From Hyphomicrobiales bacterium (lineage in GTDB: Bacteria; Pseudomonadota; Alphaproteobacteria; Rhizobiales; Rhizobiaceae), in the NCBI GenBank assembly GCA_900471525.1, contig UCEZ01000027.1, positions 61,195-125,194 of the forward strand: a stretch of DNA of 64,000 nucleotides, read 5' to 3'. This document shows, one piece after another, positions 26,781-36,974 of the stretch (positions within the stretch are counted from its first letter, which is position 1; each line of letters begins with the position of its first letter). The translations under genes were made by a program, and so were the position numbers. The notes beneath the pieces are model-generated. The model did not search any database, had not been told where the DNA came from, and saw only the letters and a list, made by a program, of their open reading frames with translations.

Positions 26781-27374
26781 ATGGGTATCTCGAAGGACGA
26801 CGCGTTGAAGAATCGCGGCGCGATATTGAGCTCTGCGAACGCATTGTTCCGCGAGAGAGGCCCCGATGCCGTCGGAGTGACCGAGTTGATGAAACGGGCA
26901 GGGTTCACCCAGGGTGGCTTCTACAACCACTTCTCGTCAAAGGATGCTCTCCTGAACGACGTCGTTGGCATGGCGATGGACGCGGGGCTGCAGGATCTGC
27001 ATAGCCAGCTTGGTTCGGGCGACGATCGCGCCACGGTGACAGGGCAGGTCGAGTTCTATCTCTCGCCCGGACACAGGGACGATATCGAGCATGGCTGCCC
27101 GATCAGCGGGCTCGCGCATGACGTTCGCAGAATGAGCGACGAAGCGCAGGGCACCTTCGCAAGGGGCCTGCGGTCGGCCATCGAAGAGGTTCGGAAGCAT
27201 CTCGGCGAAGATGCCGACGAGGGCAGGGCGGCAGCGATCTATAGCCAGCTCGTGGGCGGGCTGATCCTGGCGCGGGCAACGGCGGCGAGCGATCCGGAGC
27301 TTTCGGAGAAGCTGATGGAGGCTTCTTGTGAAGCTGCGTTGCAGCAAGTCGCGGGATTGTCCAACTCCGCTTAG
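26781..27374 (+). CDS. TetR-family repressor of the second SnoaL module
   Basis: The 197-residue regulator starts MGISKDDALKNRGAILSSAN, with GGAGG 7 nt upstream. An in-frame start at 26709 would overlap the operator region and is less likely. The helix-turn-helix includes AVGVTELMKRAGFTQGGFYNHFSSKDALL (about residues 31-59, split over the fold). The body of the protein resembles the group that controls reductases and drug-tolerance genes. It is divergent from the SnoaL copy 2 gene. Decayed insertion sequences follow directly. Confidence 0.92.
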   Translation: MGISKDDALKNRGAILSSANALFRERGPDAVGVTELMKRAGFTQGGFYNHFSSKDALLNDVVGMAMDAGLQDLHSQLGSGDDRATVTGQVEFYLSPGHRDDIEHGCPISGLAHDVRRMSDEAQGTFARGLRSAIEEVRKHLGEDADEGRAAAIYSQLVGGLILARATAASDPELSEKLMEASCEAALQQVAGLSNSA

Positions 27375-27439
27375 CAGCCCGCTGATCCTCCGTTCAGATG
27401 CCGCTACAATTCTGTGGAGATGGGCGCAAATCAGACATC

Positions 27440-27829
27440 CTTTTCGGTGCTGCTGGCGCGACAGCCAAAGTCCGGCCTCCGTCATCCAGCTGCGCAACAT
27501 CCCGCGCGACACGCAAATCCATCGCGCTCGGCAAGCTTCTCCGCCGCCAGCGTCGGCCCGAAGTCCGCATAGCGTTCGCGAACCAACGTCACCGCGTAGT
27601 CGCGAACATCGTCGCTGATCCGGTTGTTCGACGGACGGTCGATCGCCTTGTGCCGGATCGACGCCGCGCCGGTCGTCCTGATCCGCTCCAGCAGCCGGCA
27701 CACCTGGCGCGTGCTCAGATCAAGCACATGCGCCGCCGACACCATCGTCATCCGGCCGGCGATCACCTTCGATAGAATCTCGATCCGCTGCAGATCACGC
27801 TCGCTCATCGCAATCAGTCCCATCTGCAA
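27440..27829 (-). pseudogene. ISNCY-type transposase fragment, frameshifted and truncated
   Basis: The frame from 27829 encodes the N-terminus of an ISNCY-family transposase: ERDLQRIEILSKVIAGRMTM, a helix-turn-helix with STRQVCRLLERI, then VRERYADFGPTLAAEKL. It breaks after LAERDG, and the sequence continues in another frame as SRGMLRSWMTEAGLWLSRQQHRK, which points to a one-base frameshift near 27510. Similarity ends near 27440, so some 70% of the gene is missing. The probable outer end of the element lies around 27850-27900, where it meets the IS30 element. Confidence 0.85.
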
Positions 27830-27913
27830 TCTCCCGCGTCATTCAAAACCCGGGCAGAGTGACATTCCAACTTTGCAGAAACAGGACACTTCAACTTTAC
27901 GGTGGAGAATCTA

Positions 27914-28782
27914 TGCCAAGTGCAACATGGGCGTGTGCAGGGTGGGGGATCAGCCGCATTCACGCAAATGCGCCATGAAGACCTCGGCCGGTGTTTTGTA
28001 GCCCAAGCACTTTCTTGGCAGCGAATTCAGGTGATGGGCGAGGTCGACAAGGTGCTGCTGGGCGACGTTGGACAGATCCGTATCGCCAGGCATGAAGCGT
28101 CGAATACGCTTGTTGGCGTTCTCGACCGCACCTTTCTGCCAAGGCGAATTGGGATCGCAGAACCAGCTTCTGGCACCGATCCCATCTTCCAAAGCCCTGA
28201 AAGCGGAGAACTCTGTGCCGCGATCAAAGGTGAAGCTTCGGCGTGCAAAGACGGCAGTGGTGAGAAGGCATCGATGATTTTGTCCATGATCGGTCGCGAG
28301 TGCCGGCTGCGGTTCTTGATCATCACGGTGTAGCGGCTCTTGCGCTCGACGAGAGAGGTGACGTTGGTCTCTCCGAGTTCACGCCGGAAGATCAGGAGAT
28401 CGCCCTCCCAATGCCCGAACTGTGATCGATCATCAATAAAATCAGGCCGTTGGGAGATTCTGTAGTCAACCGGGATCAAGCCGTCGCGCGGTTTGCGTGC
28501 GCCGCGGCGCCGACGCCTGCGACGTCGTTTCGTTGGCGATACCGCTGTAATAGCCGCTATATTCTGGAAACTCGTGATCCTGGAACGTATTGCGTTTAAG
28601 CTCGCGATAGATCGTCGAGCGGTGACGACCGAGCTGGCGGGCAATCTCCGAGACGGAAACCTTGCGTTCTCTGAGGTGAAAAAGCCGTCTGCGATCAGGC
28701 AAGGTGAGCTGCGAATAGCAAAGGGGCATGCATATATCTCCAAGGCGAAGCCATTGTTTTTATAAGCATGTCGCACTTGGAA
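27914..28782. mobile_element. Decayed IS30-family insertion sequence
   Basis: Imperfect terminal inverted repeats occur at 27914-27929 (TGCCAAGTGCAACATG) and 28767-28782 (reverse complement TTCCAAGTGCGACATG); 14 of 16 bases match. Between them is a broken IS30 transposase gene on the minus strand. The element is 869 bp, shorter than the roughly 1.0-1.2 kb normal for the family, because of an internal deletion. It abuts an ISNCY remnant, suggesting one inserted beside or into the other. Confidence 0.8.
27950..28729 (-). pseudogene. IS30 transposase pseudogene
   Basis: Three pieces in different frames make up one transposase. The first is 28729 to about 28520 (the HTH with KVSVSEIARQLGRHRSTIYRE). 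The second is about 28530 to 28260 (RGARKPRDGLIPVDYRIS, FGHWEGDLLIF). The third is about 28255 to 27950 (FTFDRGTEF, NSPWQKGAVENANKRIRRF). The catalytic D, D and E are all still readable. The segment normally found between the helix-turn-helix and the arginine-rich RGARKP block is missing, so there is an internal deletion besides the frameshifts. It cannot make active transposase. Confidence 0.88.
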
Positions 28783-28985
28783 ATAGAATGTACCCCCGCT
28801 ACATGCCTAAATCACATAAGATAGATTATGGAACTAATCTGGCATTTCGACCGTGTTGTGGTTTTGCCAAAGCGGTAGTCGCAGCTGGCGTTTTATCCTC
28901 TGTGGTGTGCCATTCTTCTCTTTTGTTGTATGTTGCTGAATGTCTCGTGGTGTCGGTGTATAACACGCTGCTGCCAATGCCTTGA

Positions 28986-29060
28986 GCGCCCATCGTCTAG
29001 CGGTTAGGACGCCGCCCTCTCACGGCGGCAACACGGGTTCGATTCCCGTTGGGCGTACCA
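28986..29060 (+). tRNA. tRNA-Glu (CTC)
   Basis: A 75-nt cloverleaf includes an encoded CCA. The acceptor GCGCCCA pairs with TGGGCGT (one G-U pair). The anticodon stem is CCGCC/GGCGG with loop CTCTCAC, giving anticodon CTC. The T-arm has GGTTCGATTCC. Confidence 0.95.
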
Positions 29061-29185
29061 AAGCAATGATTGTTTCAAACGGCCGCCAAATTGGCATTGT
29101 TGCGAGGTGCCACATGCGATTTGGTGCCGAATACAGAATTGCTCCGACCCTCCGCTTGACCTTTGACATGCCGCGGGCTTAAGCG

Positions 29186-30175
29186 ATGGCTGTCTCAACC
29201 GTCAGCGAAAGACCGGACCAGATGAGCGATTTGCGCATTCTTTCAGATGCTTTCATTCCCGAATTGCCAGGACGCTACAACGGCAAGGTTCGCGAGAACT
29301 ACGATCTGCCGGACGGCAACCGGATCATCATCGCGACGGACCGCCTAAGCGCATTCGACGTGATCCTGACTGCGATCCCGTTCAAGGGCCAGGTACTGAC
29401 GCAGACGGCCCGCTACTGGTTCGAGGAAACGGCCGACATCTGCCCAAACCACGTGGTTTCCTATCCAGACCCCAACGTCGTCATCGGAACGCGGCTCGAC
29501 ATCCTGCCGGTCGAGATCGTCGTTCGCGGTTATCTTGCCGGCACGACCAGCACCTCGATCCTGACCAAATACCGGAATGGCGAGCGCGACATGTACGGCA
29601 TCACGTTGCCCGACGACATGAAGGACAACGAGAAACTTCCGCAGGCGATCATCACGCCAACCAGCAAGGCCTTTGACGGCGGTCATGACGAGCCGCTTTC
29701 CGCCGATGAGATCCTGTCGCAGAAGCTGTTGACGCCTGAACAATGGGAAACGGTTTCCCGGTACGCTTTGGCGCTGTTTGAACGCGGCCAGCAGCGCGCC
29801 GCCGAACGTGGCCTCATTCTCGTCGACACCAAGTACGAGTTCGGCACCGACAAGGACGGCCGCATTGTACTGGCCGACGAGATCCACACGCCCGACAGCA
29901 GCCGCTACTGGATTGCCGAGAGCTACGAGCAGAGCTTTGCCTCTGGCGAGCGGCCGAAGAGCTTCGACAAGGATTTCGTCCGCGCCTGGGTGACCGAGCG
30001 CTGCGATCCGTACAAGGACCCGATCCCTGAAATTCCGGCCGATCTCGTTGCGCAGACATCCAAGGTCTATATCGAGGCCTATGAGACAATCACCGGCAAG
30101 CGCTTCGTCGCCGATCTTTCCGGCGCTACCGTTCTCGATCGCATCCGAAGCAATCTGCAGCCGTATTTCAGCTGA
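29186..30175 (+). CDS. purC: Phosphoribosylaminoimidazole-succinocarboxamide synthase
   Basis: PurC (SAICAR synthase) joins CAIR and aspartate with ATP in purine synthesis. This 329-residue protein is of the longer type: [16 protein letters not shown] with the ATP-binding loop, [10 protein letters not shown] (around residue 53), [14 protein letters not shown] (around 112), and the C-terminal [29 protein letters not shown] (conserved segments split over the fold). An internal ATG at 29222 (MSDLRIL) is a plausible alternative start. Rhizobia often also have a shorter purC elsewhere, so this may be a second copy. Its 3' end overlaps the convergent MBL gene by 8 bp. Confidence 0.93.
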   Translation: MAVSTVSERPDQMSDLRILSDAFIPELPGRYNGKVRENYDLPDGNRIIIATDRLSAFDVILTAIPFKGQVLTQTARYWFEETADICPNHVVSYPDPNVVIGTRLDILPVEIVVRGYLAGTTSTSILTKYRNGERDMYGITLPDDMKDNEKLPQAIITPTSKAFDGGHDEPLSADEILSQKLLTPEQWETVSRYALALFERGQQRAAERGLILVDTKYEFGTDKDGRIVLADEIHTPDSSRYWIAESYEQSFASGERPKSFDKDFVRAWVTERCDPYKDPIPEIPADLVAQTSKVYIEAYETITGKRFVADLSGATVLDRIRSNLQPYFS

Positions 30176-31004
30176 TATCGGCTGCCTCGTCGGTCAATTC
30201 GCATTCCAGCCGCATGCCGTCATAGGCCGGCTGGACATGCTCCGGCGTCTCGCGCAGCACCGTCTCGTAGTCGAGTGGCGTGTGCATATGGGTCAGAACA
30301 GCGCGTTTCGGCGCAAAACGCGCGATCCAGCCGAGCGACTGTTCCAGCGACAGGTGGCTCGGATGGAACTTGTATTGCAGCGTATCGATGACCAGTGTGT
30401 CGAGCCCCATCAGCTTATCGACCGTTTCCGCCGGGAAATCGCTGACATCGCTGCAGTAAGCGAAATCGCCGATGCGAAAACCCATCGACATGATGCTACC
30501 GTGGTGCTGAAGCAGCGGCTGGAACAGGATCGTGCCACCGGCTCCGGTAATGGCGACCGGCGCAAGCGACGGATCGATGATCATCGGCTCGACGATCGGC
30601 GGATAACTGCTGCCCGCCGGCGTCTCCATGCAGTAGCGAAACCCTTCGCGGATACGCTCCATCGTCAGCGCGTCTGCCCAGATCGGCATGCGCTTGCCGG
30701 TATAGTGCACATAGCCGCGCAGATCGTCGATCCCGTGAATATGGTCTGCATGTGGGTGCGAATAGAAGACGGCATCGATATTCTCAACCTTGGCCGCGAT
30801 CATCTGTTCGCGAAAATCAGGTCCCGTATCGATGACGACGGTCGTCGTTCCGCCATCGGGGCCGATCTGCTCGACCAGCAGGGCGGCGCGGCTGCGGCGA
30901 TTTTTCGGATTACCTGGGTCGCAGGCGCCCCAGTCGCCATTGATGCGCGGCACGCCGGGAGACGAGCCGCAGCCGAGAATGGTGAAGACCCGCCTCACCG
31001 CCAT
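30168..31004 (-). CDS. PhnP-like metallo-beta-lactamase-fold hydrolase
   Basis: The 278-residue metallo-hydrolase has the metal-binding motif HPHADH (around residue 82) and a downstream conserved [10 protein letters not shown] region. The start [21 protein letters not shown] is typical of the PhnP/RNase Z-like clade, whose characterised members hydrolyse cyclic phosphodiesters. The natural substrate is unknown here. It lies one base downstream of tatD on the same strand, in the run rlpA-dac-tmk-holB...metG-tatD-MBL, so it is probably co-expressed with tatD. Confidence 0.88.
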   Translation of the reverse strand: MAVRRVFTILGCGSSPGVPRINGDWGACDPGNPKNRRSRAALLVEQIGPDGGTTTVVIDTGPDFREQMIAAKVENIDAVFYSHPHADHIHGIDDLRGYVHYTGKRMPIWADALTMERIREGFRYCMETPAGSSYPPIVEPMIIDPSLAPVAITGAGGTILFQPLLQHHGSIMSMGFRIGDFAYCSDVSDFPAETVDKLMGLDTLVIDTLQYKFHPSHLSLEQSLGWIARFAPKRAVLTHMHTPLDYETVLRETPEHVQPAYDGMRLECELTDEAADIS

Positions 31005-31005
31005 T

Positions 31006-31785
31006 TCAGAGCCTCGGCATTTTAGAAAAGACGCGGAAAGCATTGTCGGTGGTGATCGCGGCGATCTCCTCCGTGGAAACGCCGATCGTCTCGGCCAGAA
31101 CCTGCGCCGTATGCGCGACATAGGCGGGCTCGTTGCGCTTTCCCCGGAACGGTTTCGGCGCCAGATACGGCGCGTCGGTTTCAACGATCATCCGGTCGTG
31201 CGGCACTGTCCTGGCGATCTCGCGCAAATCCTCCGACTTCGGAAAGGTCAGGATGCCGGAAAAGGAGATGTAGCCGCCGAGTTCGACGCCGACTTTGGCA
31301 AGGTCCGGGCCGGACGAAAAACAATGGAGAAGGAAAGGGAAGGCCCCCTTCCCTGTTTCCTCAGTCAGGATATCGGCCATGTCGTCGTCGGCCGAACGGC
31401 TATGGATCACCAGCGGCAACTGGGTTTCCCGGGCTGCCGCGATATGGCGGCGCAGGCCGATCGCCTGCGCATCGCGCGGTGCGTTGTCGTAGAAATAGTC
31501 GAGCCCGGCCTCGCCAATCGCAACGACTTTCGGATGTGCCGAAAGGCGCACCAGATCAGTCGTTTCTATATCCAGCTCCTCGTCGGCATTGTGCGGGTGC
31601 GTGCCGACCGAACAGAAGACGTCGGGGTAGCTTTCCGCAATACCGAGGATCGTCTCGAACTTCTTCACACGCGTCGAGATGGTGATCATCTGGCCGATAC
31701 CAGCCGCGCGGGCACGCGCGACGATCGCGTCGTGCTCGGCTTCGAAGTCCGGAAAATCCAGGTGGCAGTGGGTGTCGATCAGCAT
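31006..31785 (-). CDS. tatD: TatD-family metal-dependent DNase
   Basis: The 259-residue TIM-barrel hydrolase belongs to the TatD/YcfH group, whose members are Mg-dependent 3'-5' exonucleases. Signatures are MLIDTHCHLDFPDF at the start, SVGTHPHN (around residue 63), AIGEAGLDYFY (around 92), PLVIHSR (around 126) and IVETDAPYLAPKPFRGKRNEP (split: TDAPYL metal ligand). It lies 11 bp downstream of metG and one base upstream of the MBL gene; this gene order is widespread in proteobacteria. Confidence 0.95.
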   Translation of the reverse strand: MLIDTHCHLDFPDFEAEHDAIVARARAAGIGQMITISTRVKKFETILGIAESYPDVFCSVGTHPHNADEELDIETTDLVRLSAHPKVVAIGEAGLDYFYDNAPRDAQAIGLRRHIAAARETQLPLVIHSRSADDDMADILTEETGKGAFPFLLHCFSSGPDLAKVGVELGGYISFSGILTFPKSEDLREIARTVPHDRMIVETDAPYLAPKPFRGKRNEPAYVAHTAQVLAETIGVSTEEIAAITTDNAFRVFSKMPRL

Positions 31786-31796
31786 TTCAAGCGTCC

Positions 31797-33347
31797 TTAC
31801 GCTTCCGGTGCAACGTAGCGCGGGAACACCGGCTTCGGTGCTTCCAGCACCGTTCCAGCCACGAGCCTTCCCGCTTCGCCGAGCGACGCGAAATTCCTCT
31901 TGTCTGCCGGCACAGCTACCAGATCGAGCAGCTTTCCCGACGATTCCGGCATGAACGGCTGCAGGAGAATGGCAATCTGGCGGACGACGTCCGCCGTGAC
32001 GTAAAGCACTGTGGCCATGCGCGCCGGATCGGTCTTTTTCAGTGCCCACGGTTCTTGGCCTGCAAAATAGCGGTCGGCCTCGGAAACAACCGCGATGATC
32101 GAGGTCAGCGCCCGGTGGATCATCAGTGTGTTCATGTCGTCGCGTGTCGAGACATGCAGCGCATCCGCCGCCGCCAACATCGCCTTGTCCTCATCCGTCA
32201 GCGGTCCGCACTCAGGAATCTGACCGTCGCAGTTCTTGACGATCATCGACAGCGAGCGGCTGGCGAGGTTGCCGATGCCATTTGCTAGATCGGAGTTGAT
32301 ACGGGTCGCAATGCCCTCCTCGCTATAGCTGCCGTCCTGGCCAAAGGAGACTTCGCGCAGGAAGAAATAGCGGATCTGATCGAGGCCGAAATGTTCGACC
32401 AGATTGAAAGGGTCGACGACGTTGCCGAGCGATTTCGACATCTTCTCGCCCTTGTTGAGCAGGAAGCCATGCGCGAACACTTTCTTCGGCAGCGGCAGTC
32501 CGGCCGACATCAGGAAGGCGGGCCAGTAGACTGCATGGAAGCGGATGATGTCCTTGCCGATCATGTGGATATTGGCAGGCCAGTATTTCGCCCGCGGACC
32601 CTCCGGATCGGTGAGGTAACCAGTCGCGGTGATGTAGTTGGTCAGCGCATCGACCCAGACATACATGACATGGCCGGGATCGTTGGGAACCGGAATGCCC
32701 CAGTCGAACGTCGTGCGCGACATGGAGAGGTCCTTGAGGCCGGATTTCACGAAGGAAATCACCTCGTTGCGACGCTCGGCCGGTCCGATGAAATCGGGGT
32801 TGTCCTCGTAGTGCTTCAGGAGCTTGTCTTGGTAGGCGGACAGCTTGAAGAAGTAACTCGCCTCCTCCACCCACTCGACCGGCGACCCTTGAGGCCCGTA
32901 GCGCACGCCGTCGGCGCGCAGTTCGGTCTCGCCTTCCTGGTAATAGGCCTCGTCGCGCACGGAATACCAGCCGGAATAGCTGTCCTTGTAGAGATCGCCC
33001 GCCTCGCCCATGCGAGTCCAGATGTCTTTGACCGCTTCGTGGTGGCGCTTCTCCGTCGTGCGGATGAAGTCGTCATTGGAGGCGTTGAGCAGAACGGCCA
33101 TCTTCTGGAATTCAGCCGAATTGCGGTCTGCCAGTTCCTGCGCCGAAATGCCTTCCTTGCGGGCCGTCTGCTGCATCTTCTGGCCGTGTTCGTCGGTGCC
33201 CGTCAGGAAAAAGACGTCGCGCCCGTCCAGCCGCTGGTAGCGCGCCATCGCATCGGTCGCAATCAGCTCGTAGGCATGGCCGATATGCGGCTTGCCGTTC
33301 GGATAGGAGATCGCGGTGGTGATGTAGAATGGGGACGTATCGGTCAT
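31797..33347 (-). CDS. metG: Methionyl-tRNA synthetase
   Basis: MetG charges tRNA-Met. The 516-residue enzyme is of the short form without the C-terminal dimerisation domain. Class I signatures are PHIGH (residues 20-24) and KMSKS (within [12 protein letters not shown]). Other marks are [11 protein letters not shown] and [13 protein letters not shown]. The ATG at 33347 (MTDTSPFYI) was chosen because the fold starts there; the longer open frame to 33491 has no homology. Confidence 0.97.
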   Translation of the reverse strand: MTDTSPFYITTAISYPNGKPHIGHAYELIATDAMARYQRLDGRDVFFLTGTDEHGQKMQQTARKEGISAQELADRNSAEFQKMAVLLNASNDDFIRTTEKRHHEAVKDIWTRMGEAGDLYKDSYSGWYSVRDEAYYQEGETELRADGVRYGPQGSPVEWVEEASYFFKLSAYQDKLLKHYEDNPDFIGPAERRNEVISFVKSGLKDLSMSRTTFDWGIPVPNDPGHVMYVWVDALTNYITATGYLTDPEGPRAKYWPANIHMIGKDIIRFHAVYWPAFLMSAGLPLPKKVFAHGFLLNKGEKMSKSLGNVVDPFNLVEHFGLDQIRYFFLREVSFGQDGSYSEEGIATRINSDLANGIGNLASRSLSMIVKNCDGQIPECGPLTDEDKAMLAAADALHVSTRDDMNTLMIHRALTSIIAVVSEADRYFAGQEPWALKKTDPARMATVLYVTADVVRQIAILLQPFMPESSGKLLDLVAVPADKRNFASLGEAGRLVAGTVLEAPKPVFPRYVAPEA

Positions 33348-33566
33348 GATCGGGTTTCGGCCTATATTGATCTTTTGCTGTCTGATCTTTTGGTGTCTGG
33401 CTATTAGCGCATCCGATGCCGGGATGAAACAGTGCGCCCCCAGAAAAGCTGCCTGGGCTGCCGCAGGCATCAGTTGCTGTTGCGCAGCCAATCGGAACCA
33501 AAGCTAAAGCTTGACATAGCGTCGCCCGCCAGGAACATTAAGTGAACAAATTGGAGAATCCCTGCC

Positions 33567-33884
33567 ATGCTGAAACATCTCGGTGAAACATTCGCGCGCG
33601 CATCAGCGGATTATGCCGAGATGCACCGGATCGAACGCGACCGGGATTGGTTCATTCTCAAGATGCAGGAAGAACTGGGTGAACTCACCCAGGTCTGGAA
33701 CACGTTGACCGGCCGCGGCCGCCTGAAGGGGCAATCGGAGGCGGAACTGCGCCGCGCGCTTGCCGACGAAACGGCCGATCTGCTCGGCCATGTCCTGCTG
33801 TTTGCTGAGGAAAACCAAATCGATCTTGCCGCCGCGATCGAGCGCAAGTGGAAATTCAAGCCATCGAGCGGGACGCCGCTCTGA
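33567..33884 (+). CDS. MazG-like nucleotide pyrophosphohydrolase
   Basis: The 105-residue all-alpha protein has MazG-type metal-binding motifs: EELGELTQVW (around residue 37) and DETADLLGHVL (around residue 68). Such proteins hydrolyse NTPs or dNTPs to monophosphates and clean the nucleotide pool. It lies alone on the plus strand between metG and holB. Its last 29 bp overlap the convergent 3' end of holB. Confidence 0.85.
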   Translation: MLKHLGETFARASADYAEMHRIERDRDWFILKMQEELGELTQVWNTLTGRGRLKGQSEAELRRALADETADLLGHVLLFAEENQIDLAAAIERKWKFKPSSGTPL

Positions 33885-34899
33885 GGTCGTCGAGAATCAT
33901 CAGAACTGTTTGCTTGCGATCGAGATTGTAAGCCTGCGCCACGGAAATGCGCTCGGTGACGCCGCTCGAAAGGCGTGCAAACCTGTCGGCCCGGTCGATA
34001 TCGCCGTCACGCGCGGCCTTGCGCGCCTCACCCATCACATAGCCGGTGACGAGCGCCGAAAAGAAATCGAAGATTGTTTCGCTGTCTTTGGCCGCCAGAA
34101 CCTCGGCAAGCTTGTGCATGTCCTTGCGGGTCGCCGGCTCCTGCCCGTTCAGGATTGTCTCGAAAGCGGTCATGATGTCAAGGCCGCCATAGTTGATCAG
34201 CTTCAAGGCTTCGGAAACACTACCGTCCGCCGATGCCAGCACCTTTTGCGCATTGGGGCCGGACAGGTCGAAGCCGAGATTGGTCATCGCATTGCGCAGC
34301 GCGTCCGGCGCCAGCGGCTTCAATTGCAGAGGCAGGCAACGCGAGCGGATGGTTGGCAAAAGCTTGCCCGGCGCATGGGTCAGCACCAGGAACAGAGAGC
34401 GCTTCGGCGGCTCTTCGAGAATTTTCAGGATCGCATTGGCGGCATTGCGGTTGAGGTCGTCGGCGGGATCGACGATGACGATGCGCCAATTACCGGTTCC
34501 GGACGTCTGCGAGAAGAATTTTCCCGCCCTGCGCACTTCATCGACGGTGATTGCGCTTTTGACCTTGCCGGTCTTTTCATCGACCGGCCGCGTCAGGTGC
34601 AGGAGATTGTGCGAAGCGCCGGATGCAATCTGCCGGCTGACGATCGAGTTCGGATCGGGATCGGCAAGCTCTGTCGGCGCCTGCGCTGGGTCGGAATTCG
34701 TCAGCACGTGATTGGCAAAGCGGAAGGCGAGCGTCGCCTTGCCGATGCCCTCCGGCCCCTCGATAAGGATGGCGTGATGCCCCTTCCCCGACCGGTAGCT
34801 CTGTGCCAGAAAATGTTCGGCTTCCGCATGGCCGAAGAGCCGCATGTTTTCGGCCGGCGACACGGCGCCTTCCAGAACGTCGAACCTGTCGGTACTCAT
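33856..34899 (-). CDS. holB: DNA polymerase III delta' subunit
   Basis: HolB is part of the clamp-loader complex that opens the beta clamp. The 347-residue protein has an AAA+ start with GHAEAEHFL, a P-loop [10 protein letters not shown] (around residue 48), the [23 protein letters not shown] block (around 140) with the family-typical [15 protein letters not shown] sensor segment. Zinc-binding cysteines are not obvious, as is common in alphaproteobacterial copies. The gene overlaps the stop of tmk by four bases (ATGA), the usual tmk-holB pair. Confidence 0.94.
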   Translation of the reverse strand: MSTDRFDVLEGAVSPAENMRLFGHAEAEHFLAQSYRSGKGHHAILIEGPEGIGKATLAFRFANHVLTNSDPAQAPTELADPDPNSIVSRQIASGASHNLLHLTRPVDEKTGKVKSAITVDEVRRAGKFFSQTSGTGNWRIVIVDPADDLNRNAANAILKILEEPPKRSLFLVLTHAPGKLLPTIRSRCLPLQLKPLAPDALRNAMTNLGFDLSGPNAQKVLASADGSVSEALKLINYGGLDIMTAFETILNGQEPATRKDMHKLAEVLAAKDSETIFDFFSALVTGYVMGEARKAARDGDIDRADRFARLSSGVTERISVAQAYNLDRKQTVLMILDDLRAASRSMA

Positions 34900-35594
34900 T
34901 GTGCGGCTTCCGTATCCGGTCCGCCGCCGGTCTTTGGCAACATGGGCTCGACGATTGCCAAAACCGCGGCGGCAATATCGCTCGCTGCCGCCGCCGCATC
35001 GACCACATGGCAGCGCTTCGGATCGGACCTGGCAATATCGAGGAACGCTTCGCGGCGCTTTTCGTGGGTTTCGAGCTCTTCCTTCTCGAAACGGTCGAGT
35101 TCGGCCTCTTGTCCCGCCGAAACCTCGGCCGCATTTGCCCGCCGGCGCACGCGTTCCAGGCCCAGAGAGGCGGGCAGATCGAAGACGATCGTACAGTCAG
35201 GGATGACGCCGTTGACTGCCACCCGCTCCAGTGCCTCGATGAAAGGCGGCTCCAGATTGCCGGTGACACCCTGGTAGACGCGGGACGAATCCATGAACCG
35301 GTCGCAGAGGACAACGGCACCCTTGAGGAGAGCCGGCCGGATGACCTCCTCGACGTGGTCGCTGCGGGCAGCAGCAAACAGGATCGCTTCCATACGCACG
35401 CCGAATTCCTGGGCGGCACCCGAGAGAAGCACATGCCGCACAGCCTCTGCCCCCGGCGAGCCACCCGGTTCACGGGTCGTCAGGACAGTGCAGCCGCGTT
35501 CCCGCAAGGAATCGGCAAGCAGGCGAATCTGGGTGGATTTCCCAGCGCCCTCGCCGCCCTCGAATGTAACAAACAAGCCTTTTCCGACTGACAC
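34896..35594 (-). CDS. tmk: Thymidylate kinase
   Basis: Tmk phosphorylates dTMP to dTDP. The 232-residue protein begins with GTG at 35594. The P-loop is [11 protein letters not shown] (around residue 12), followed by [13 protein letters not shown], the DR(Y/F)-type motif [14 protein letters not shown] (around residue 98) and the [11 protein letters not shown] helix. Its 3' end is translationally coupled with holB. The upstream gene is a D-Ala-D-Ala carboxypeptidase homologue on the same strand, 158 bp away. Confidence 0.95.
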   Translation of the reverse strand: MSVGKGLFVTFEGGEGAGKSTQIRLLADSLRERGCTVLTTREPGGSPGAEAVRHVLLSGAAQEFGVRMEAILFAAARSDHVEEVIRPALLKGAVVLCDRFMDSSRVYQGVTGNLEPPFIEALERVAVNGVIPDCTIVFDLPASLGLERVRRRANAAEVSAGQEAELDRFEKEELETHEKRREAFLDIARSDPKRCHVVDAAAAASDIAAAVLAIVEPMLPKTGGGPDTEAAQ

Positions 35595-35752
35595 TCTTAT
35601 TTCCCGTATGCGATCGACCGTCCGTAGTGCTGGACGTTTTTCATCTTCTTGCGGCGCAAACCCGATATGCCGTCTTGGCAATCGCGTCGCGTAGCATGAT
35701 GTCTGTTTAACCGATTGTGTTCAGCCGCGAAACCGTTCGTGCCGGCATTTCG

Positions 35753-36907
35753 CTAAAGCCAGAAGAACAGCAACTCCTGCAGCGCGTCGGCTGCCCGGCT
35801 TGTCAATGAGCCCTCCCCCACAGCCACCGCGGTTTCCACCGGAACCTCGCGCAGGAGCCTCTCGCCGCTCCATATTTTCAATGTGCCCGCCTTCAGCCCC
35901 GCTTCCACCGGCATCGCCAGGGGCCAGCGATAGATCACCTTGGCCGAAAGCCGATCCGGATTGTCGACGGGCACAAGCACATCGACCGCGTCGCGGGTGA
36001 TCAGCTGCACATGCGATACGGCACCGCCATAGACGCTCGCCTCGCCAACGGTTGCGCCTGCCTCGAACAGCCTCTTCCTTTCAAAAGCCGTCATCGACCA
36101 GTCGAGTATTTTGCGCGTCTCCTCGATACGTTCCTTGTCGCTGGCAAGCCCGCCAAGCGCGAGGAACACGCGCCGGCCGTCCCTCTGCATGGTCGCGACC
36201 ATGGCATAGCCAAACCCCTCGGCAAATCCGGTCGCAAACCCGTCGACGCCGATATTCGCCGATAGCAGCGGTGTTCGGTTTCGCTGGAGGATCTTGTTCC
36301 ACTCGAATTCAGATTGAGAGTAATACTTGAAGAACTCGGGGTAACTGGTCTGGATGTGCCGGGCGAGCAACGCCATGTCGCGCATGGTGACAATGTTCTT
36401 CGGGTCCGGAAGACCTGTCGCGTTATGAAAGACGGAAGCGGAGAGCCCGAGTTCGCGGGCGCGTTCCGTCATCCGCGTGGCAAAGGCCTCCTCGCTGCTG
36501 CTCATGCCCTCGGCCAGTATGATGCAGGCATCGTTGGCGAGCTGCACAGTGACGCCTTGGATGAGATCGGCAACGCGAACGCGCGATTTCAGGGCCGCGA
36601 ACATCGTCGACGTCCCCGATGGCGCTCCGCCGGTGCGCCAGGCATGCTCCGAAACGGGAAACTCCGTATCGAGCGTCAGTTCGCTCCTTCGGATCGCATC
36701 GAAGACAACTTCCATCGTCATCAGCTTGGCCAGCGATGCCGGCGGCACGGGCGTGTTTTCATCCTTCGCGAAAAGCACCGTGCCGGTTTCGGCGTCGAGC
36801 AGATAGACCTGCTTGGCTTTGGTTTCAAAGGCCTGTGCCAGCGCCGCTGGAGGGGCGCAGGCGAGCAAAACAAGGGAAATGAAAACCGAGACCAGTCGTA
36901 TACGCAT
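35753..36907 (-). CDS. DacF/PBP5-family protein with altered catalytic motifs
   Basis: The 384-residue protein has a signal peptide (to about LAQAFE, residue 27) and a peptidase-S11 (low-molecular-weight PBP) domain plus the C-terminal PBP5-type domain. The SxxK motif is present as SLAK (around residue 59). The second motif, normally SxN, reads LAN (in VQLANDACIIL). The third, normally KTG, reads ATG (in VDGFATGFAEGFG). Two of three catalytic motifs have lost their key Ser and Lys, so carboxypeptidase activity is doubtful. The length and the rest of the fold are normal. GGAG precedes the ATG at 36907. It lies 67 bp downstream of rlpA, so a role in cell-wall binding or regulation is possible. 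Confidence 0.88.
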   Translation of the reverse strand: MRIRLVSVFISLVLLACAPPAALAQAFETKAKQVYLLDAETGTVLFAKDENTPVPPASLAKLMTMEVVFDAIRRSELTLDTEFPVSEHAWRTGGAPSGTSTMFAALKSRVRVADLIQGVTVQLANDACIILAEGMSSSEEAFATRMTERARELGLSASVFHNATGLPDPKNIVTMRDMALLARHIQTSYPEFFKYYSQSEFEWNKILQRNRTPLLSANIGVDGFATGFAEGFGYAMVATMQRDGRRVFLALGGLASDKERIEETRKILDWSMTAFERKRLFEAGATVGEASVYGGAVSHVQLITRDAVDVLVPVDNPDRLSAKVIYRWPLAMPVEAGLKAGTLKIWSGERLLREVPVETAVAVGEGSLTSRAADALQELLFFWL

Positions 36908-36974
36908 TCCAAACTCCGGTGCCTTCTCCGGCAATAGCAGCCGGTCCACCGGGGATCAATCAGTGAAACCAGGA

